Positions 59,615-64,000 of a stretch of 64,000 bases of DNA are shown in pieces. Source of the DNA: Malachius bipustulatus. Lineage: Eukaryota > Arthropoda > Insecta > Coleoptera > Melyridae. Where the stretch lies: the NCBI GenBank assembly GCA_910589415.1, contig OU342635.1:36544929-36608928 (forward strand), in the 5' to 3' direction. Below the pieces are notes generated by a model. The model did no database searches. It was given only the letters and a program-made list of their open reading frames with translations, and was not told the origin of the DNA. The position numbers and the translations under genes were made by a program. Within the stretch, counting starts at the first letter, position 1. Each line of letters begins with the position of its first letter.

Positions 59615-62060
59615 AACTGGATTTGTATTTTGTAGAGGGGAGGAAAAATTTTTCATTAATGATGCCATGATGCCAATACTAACAAAAAATTGATAGGATC
59701 TGTGTGAACCTTTTACCCGAAAATACCAATTTACAAATTTTTTTCAGGCTTTAGCTGCTCATCGTGAATAATCACGAATAATGCTTGGGGTAAAAAATGT
59801 CCTTAAGTTTTTATTTATATAAATACAATTCTCTCGGAATCGATATAATACATACCCACCTGCACGTTTTTCTATACCTACATCCCTAAAATTATTTTCA
59901 TTACAAAGTGTGTTAATGAAAAATAGAGGTGACATTATCGATTCCATCGGTGATATTAATAATTTCCTGATGCTTTTAGAATCTAAATGGTACCGGCGCC
60001 GGTATTTATAAACGTAGGTATACAAATAGAGTTATCTAAATGAAACGAGCATCAATAAAAAGAACACTTACACCGTGTTGAAACTGCGGGCATTATTAAA
60101 CCAACGGATTATTTTCTGTTATTATGACAACGTCCAGAGTTTATCCGTCGGCTGGAAAAGGGAGCCGACCAAATCCCATTCATTCCCCAGTGCCATACGC
60201 TCTTTATTCACAGACCGTTAGCGAAACACAAAATGAGCATTAGAATTAATACGGTAAAGCTTCTTCCTTACGATGATGATGATGAGAACGGTCCCACTCA
60301 GCATGATGTCTTGTAAAAGTAAATATTGCGCGCAGAGGAGAGCCGCATTATCTGCTTTTATATTAATAACGCGGTCCGCTTAGGTGTTTAGTAACGCCCA
60401 ATTATATGAAGCTTTTAGCACTCCAGGTGCTGACGTTCTTGAAACATTAACACTCAAACAATGAGGACAATTCGTTGAGGATTATTGTCTCAATAGCTGA
60501 TGCTTGAATAATAACTGGAAATTTCGGCCGTTCCAACTTTGAAGAACTGTTTGGATTCAAGAAGTGATTCAGGCAGTGATAAAAATTATTAAATATACTA
60601 AAAACTGAAGAGTAACGAAATTTTACGGTAGGTATACAAAAATTATATTTAATAAGAGCCTCTAATTTTATAACTAAAACAATGTTTTTTGAGATGGTTG
60701 AATTTCAAAAAAATATCAGAAGTGGGATTCAAAAAAAGAATTATTATTATGTAGGTAGGTATAAGATAATTTTTGGAGTAAAATAATTCAATATCTTAGG
60801 GAGCCATGGGTTATATGCGTGCACTTTATGCACACTTTGGCAGCATAAACGGTTTGCAAAATTTACTTGAACTATACGGTTTGCAGAATTAACAGACGTT
60901 GAAAAAGATTCAACAATAGGCAAATTAGCAGCCAAGTGTCCATCCTTTAAACGTGTGGCAGATAAAATAAATTATTAACACAAAGCAGCAATATTTTACC
61001 TGATGAATCTCATCAAGTGTTTACAAGATGTAAATCTTGCTCGTATAAAGTGGTCGCTCAGCGTGTCAAATAAATCGTCAAAAGATGATTCGTTATTAGA
61101 ACGATTATGTCTTCACCATTCACAGCTTCCATGAAGGAATAGAAACTTTTTTTTTCATTATTTTACAGGAGTTTTGAAACACTAAGTAGGTACCTAATTT
61201 AATTAAGTAATTTTTCCGAATTAATAGAAAAATGTTTATTTTTTTGGAAACAACATAAAACGTTAACCTATTAGGTATCTCACTATAGAAAAATCATGTA
61301 AATCTAGAAAACATCACCCTCTTCTCTCTTCTCTATTCATCTACTCGAGGGTACTCGAGTTCATACTCCAGTTAAAAGCTCTCGAAGATTGAGTGGCTTA
61401 ATAGATGAATAGGTCGTTCTTTATGGGATTTTGGGCCAACACAATGATGACTGGACATGAGCAGTCCACAGCAGGAATATTATACCTGCTGGTTTGAAAG
61501 GGCGATCCGGATAAAGGTGACTTGTTTGTGACATTATGGGATTTAGGATTGCGGATTTTTGCTAACGCACAAAGGGGACATTCATCTATTTTTATTCAAA
61601 AGAGTTACCGTGTAAAGATGAATAAACATTTTTGTATATTTCACCATAAGTACCTATTATTATAGAAGTGGGTAGTTTTGAGTCTAATTAGCTGATGGTT
61701 ATAATCTTTTTGCAATTTTAGCATAAACATGAAAAAGTGCAGTAAGCTTTTTTTGTATCTATAATGCAGATGATGTGACATTAATCAAAAGCTTCTCAAG
61801 ACACATGCACCTTTAAAAATCAACAATCTCATTTACTTTTAGGGGTAATTAGTCGGATAAACATAGCTATATAATAAGCAATCTATTTTGATATAAAATA
61901 TCTCTCAAAAATGTAAAATCACGTGGAATTGTTAACGAATGTCATTTATCCCATGAGACTGCCTGTTAGTTTTGGGTATTATAGGAAATTTTGTAAGTTT
62001 TGGGATTCATAAGAAATACATATATAGGTGTATATTATATAAGCCTATCTACAGATTTCT
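59615..62060. other. Non-coding; two candidate regulatory islands
   Basis: About 60080-60420 is less AT-rich, with CpGs and a GATGATGATGATGA run near 60270. About 60780-61100 contains two copies of ACGGTTTGCA(A/G)AATT at 60849-60863 and 60876-60890, 27 bp apart. No gene is supported. Confidence 0.4.
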
Positions 62061-62063
62061 CTG

Positions 62064-62275
62064 GTTGCCTGCTAATATCATTTGAAATTAAAAGTCACTA
62101 ACAGCAGGAGACACTAGTTGGGATTAATATTATTTCCAATCTTTCGTATGGTATGTATAGTGTGTGTCTGATATGACTGATATGCAGATGCGTCCATAAC
62201 AAGAATGAAACGGCACCATCCATGTCTTCCGTTTCACCTCACATGATGTGCGAACGTTTTTTAATTTCTAATTTG
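62064..62275. repeat. Dispersed repeat, copy 2 of the 46.5-kb family
   Basis: GTTGCCTGCTAATATCATTT, GAAATTAAAAGTCACTAA, TTTCCAATCTTTCGTATGGTA and GTCCATAACAA match the copy at 46695-46915 in order and orientation with clear divergence. The left hairpin arm of copy 1 is not present here, so this copy is partial. Confidence 0.6.
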
Positions 62276-63010
62276 TTAAAATATACTTTATGTATATATA
62301 GGGAGTCTTCATGTGCGCAGCATTTTTAGAAAAATAACCACTCAAAAACTCGTTTTATTTTGCCTTTATGAATTTAAATTTAAATCTATATGAGGTTAAA
62401 ATCAACAGGGGTCGTAATTTTGCTCACAAAATCGCCAAATTTAGTATAGGTACCAATTGATGAGGGAGACCTGTGAAATTACGAATATTACCAATACTTA
62501 TAGGTACCTAGGTATATTCGTAATTTTAATACCTACCTTTTTCTTTTTTTAATTTTTCAATTCAGCTTCTTATAATAAGAAAGTAGGTAAATAAAAACTA
62601 TTTGTGCAAAAATGTATAGGTACCTATAGCTCACATAAAATCTCATACTTGACGCGGGTTTTTGCATTTTTTCCAAATACTTTTCCCTGACTTTCTAGAG
62701 AAATAGTTCCAATTTAAGTCCTCACCCTGGTATAGGTACTTTACCTTTACACGTTATTGAATATAATTCACAGTACTAATCCACATATATCACAGTATAC
62801 TTAGATATGTGGAAAGAACACTTCACCCTTTTTTACAATTTTTTGCACCGAACATTGATATAGGCGTCAAAATAATCTCATAAATACCTAGTTAGGTATC
62901 TGTTACCTAATTAGGTGTAATACCTAATAAGTATAATGTATAGCTATTACTATTGAATTTGAATTTTGTATACAATTTTGTTGCTTTACTTAAGTAAGAC
63001 CGCTTATATA

Positions 63011-63568
63011 CAGGGTGATCAGTAACTTGCGAACTCAGAGCATGCTGCGGTAAAACTTCACTTTTTAAGAGTGGTAAATTTTCTTACTGCAGTGTTGTGA
63101 GTTCTTTTCTTCCAAAGATATGACCATTTTTGTAAAAAAAAGTGGCAACTCTGCACTGAACATGTGAATAAGTTCGGGTTAAATGGTATTGTTATTATTT
63201 TTATTTCCATAGCAACGAAGGCACTTGAATATTTTATATTCCAAGTTGAGTTTAGGCGGTTGCCAAACTTCAAATTTCGTTCAGATTTAGGTATTTTATC
63301 AATTTCCAACATTCTCAATTCCTCTGTAAAGAGGTTTTGTGGAAAAAAAATTGATGAATTAGGTATATGGTATCCCTTCCAGACATTATACAGTAACCTG
63401 AATTTTTCATTAATTTTTATCACGGTTATTGAAAAAATTACCTTTAAACTCGGATGAGGGAAACTCTGTAACTTGCAAACCAACGGTTGGATTCAATTTT
63501 TTTTTTTTGCAGAATATCCTTTATTTTAATGGGCTGTATTCGGAGTGCGTGAGTTACTGATCACCCTG
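63011..63568. mobile_element. Short TIR element, CAGGGTGATCAGTAACT ends
   Basis: The left end CAGGGTGATCAGTAACT and the reverse-complemented right end are identical over 17 bp. TA precedes the left end, while CA follows the right one. Overlapping open frames on both strands (63058-63483 and 63164-63457) show no recognised motif. The CAGGGTG start matches the mariner-type elements elsewhere in this window. Confidence 0.7.
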
Positions 63569-63574
63569 CATAGG

Positions 63575-64000
63575 TAGGTACTTAGGTCAAAACTCGAAAG
63601 CCACCTAACCTAACTTTTGATTTTGCAACAACTTGTCTTTCTGAATAAGCAAGGAAGACAAAGTTGATGTCATTATACTCACTCATAAACTATGCGGTGT
63701 TGCCAGTTCATTAAAAAGTCGAGACGTATTAATAGAAGTATATGTTTTCACAATAATATAAGAGAAAATTTCTTATTCGGATGTCAGTAACCTATCTATT
63801 TTATTTTTTTATGATATAACATTTACCTATAAAATAACATATAGGTAATTTTTACATGTATCATTTATGATTTATAAAGAAATATAATCAAAGGAATTAG
63901 GTTATGATCGATCGAGTCCAATTTTGACGTCTCGATGACGCATGGGAATTTCCTCCAGTTTAGATACCCATCAGAATTAAAGAAAAAAGTCATAAGGTAG
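63575..64000. other. Non-coding end of the window
   Basis: AT-rich sequence with several GGTAGGTA words; nothing else seen. Confidence 0.5.

Overview
The window looks like a gene-poor, AT-rich piece of an arthropod nuclear genome, most probably an insect. The evidence is a spliced Sp8/Sp9-type zinc-finger gene of the insect form, many eukaryotic transposon remnants (LINE, Penelope-like, mariner-like, pogo-like, Harbinger-like, foldback elements), and very frequent GGTAGGTACCTA-type words such as occur in some hemipteran and lepidopteran genomes. I cannot fix the order. No bacterial operons, ribosome binding sites, CRISPR arrays, rRNA or convincing tRNA genes were seen.

The one host gene I can defend is the 3' terminal coding exon of an Sp8/9 transcription factor on the minus strand (21960-23279). 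It starts at a clear splice acceptor, so the first coding exon and promoter lie at higher coordinates. I could not find them in the remaining 40 kb. That 40 kb is either a large intron or upstream regulatory DNA, and several less AT-rich islands (about 6.2-6.9, 16.1-16.4, 29.2-29.5, 31.7-32.0, 37.9-38.1, 39.2-39.4, 60.1-60.4 and 60.8-61.1 kb) are candidate control elements. This is inference only.

Layout. 1-10.5 kb: non-coding DNA with a deleted mariner-like transposase (2.75-3.24), a nested foldback (3.47-4.34) and a truncated LINE reverse transcriptase (4.35-5.05). 10.5-20.7 kb: transposon-rich, with a palindromic element, an RNase H-bearing LINE ending in a hexanucleotide tail, a decayed LINE RT with an internal duplication, a TIR element, and a Harbinger-like element with a TAA duplication that contains an inverted Penelope GIY-YIG fragment. 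21.3-23.3 kb: Sp8/9 exon and probable 3' UTR. 24.2-28.6 kb: two long foldbacks and a pogo-like element with a duplicated 3' end. 35.3-36.0 kb: a roughly 172-bp satellite. 40.6-46.9 kb: a foldback, an element with long TIRs carrying a broken ORF with a PIN-like motif and a Cys-rich tail, a mariner-like element with 0.5-kb TIRs, and a roughly 290-bp tandem array that hosts two insertions. 52.1-53.9 kb: nine exon-like tandem units. 53.9-64 kb: mostly featureless DNA, one unidentified ORF (59.2) and small dispersed repeats.

The coding remnants other than Sp8/9 are all broken transposon genes and do not form a pathway. I did not find a convincing new biological system. The best candidates for something undescribed are the exon-like array at 52-54 kb, the element at 41.5-43.1 kb, and the Penelope foldback inside the Harbinger-like element.
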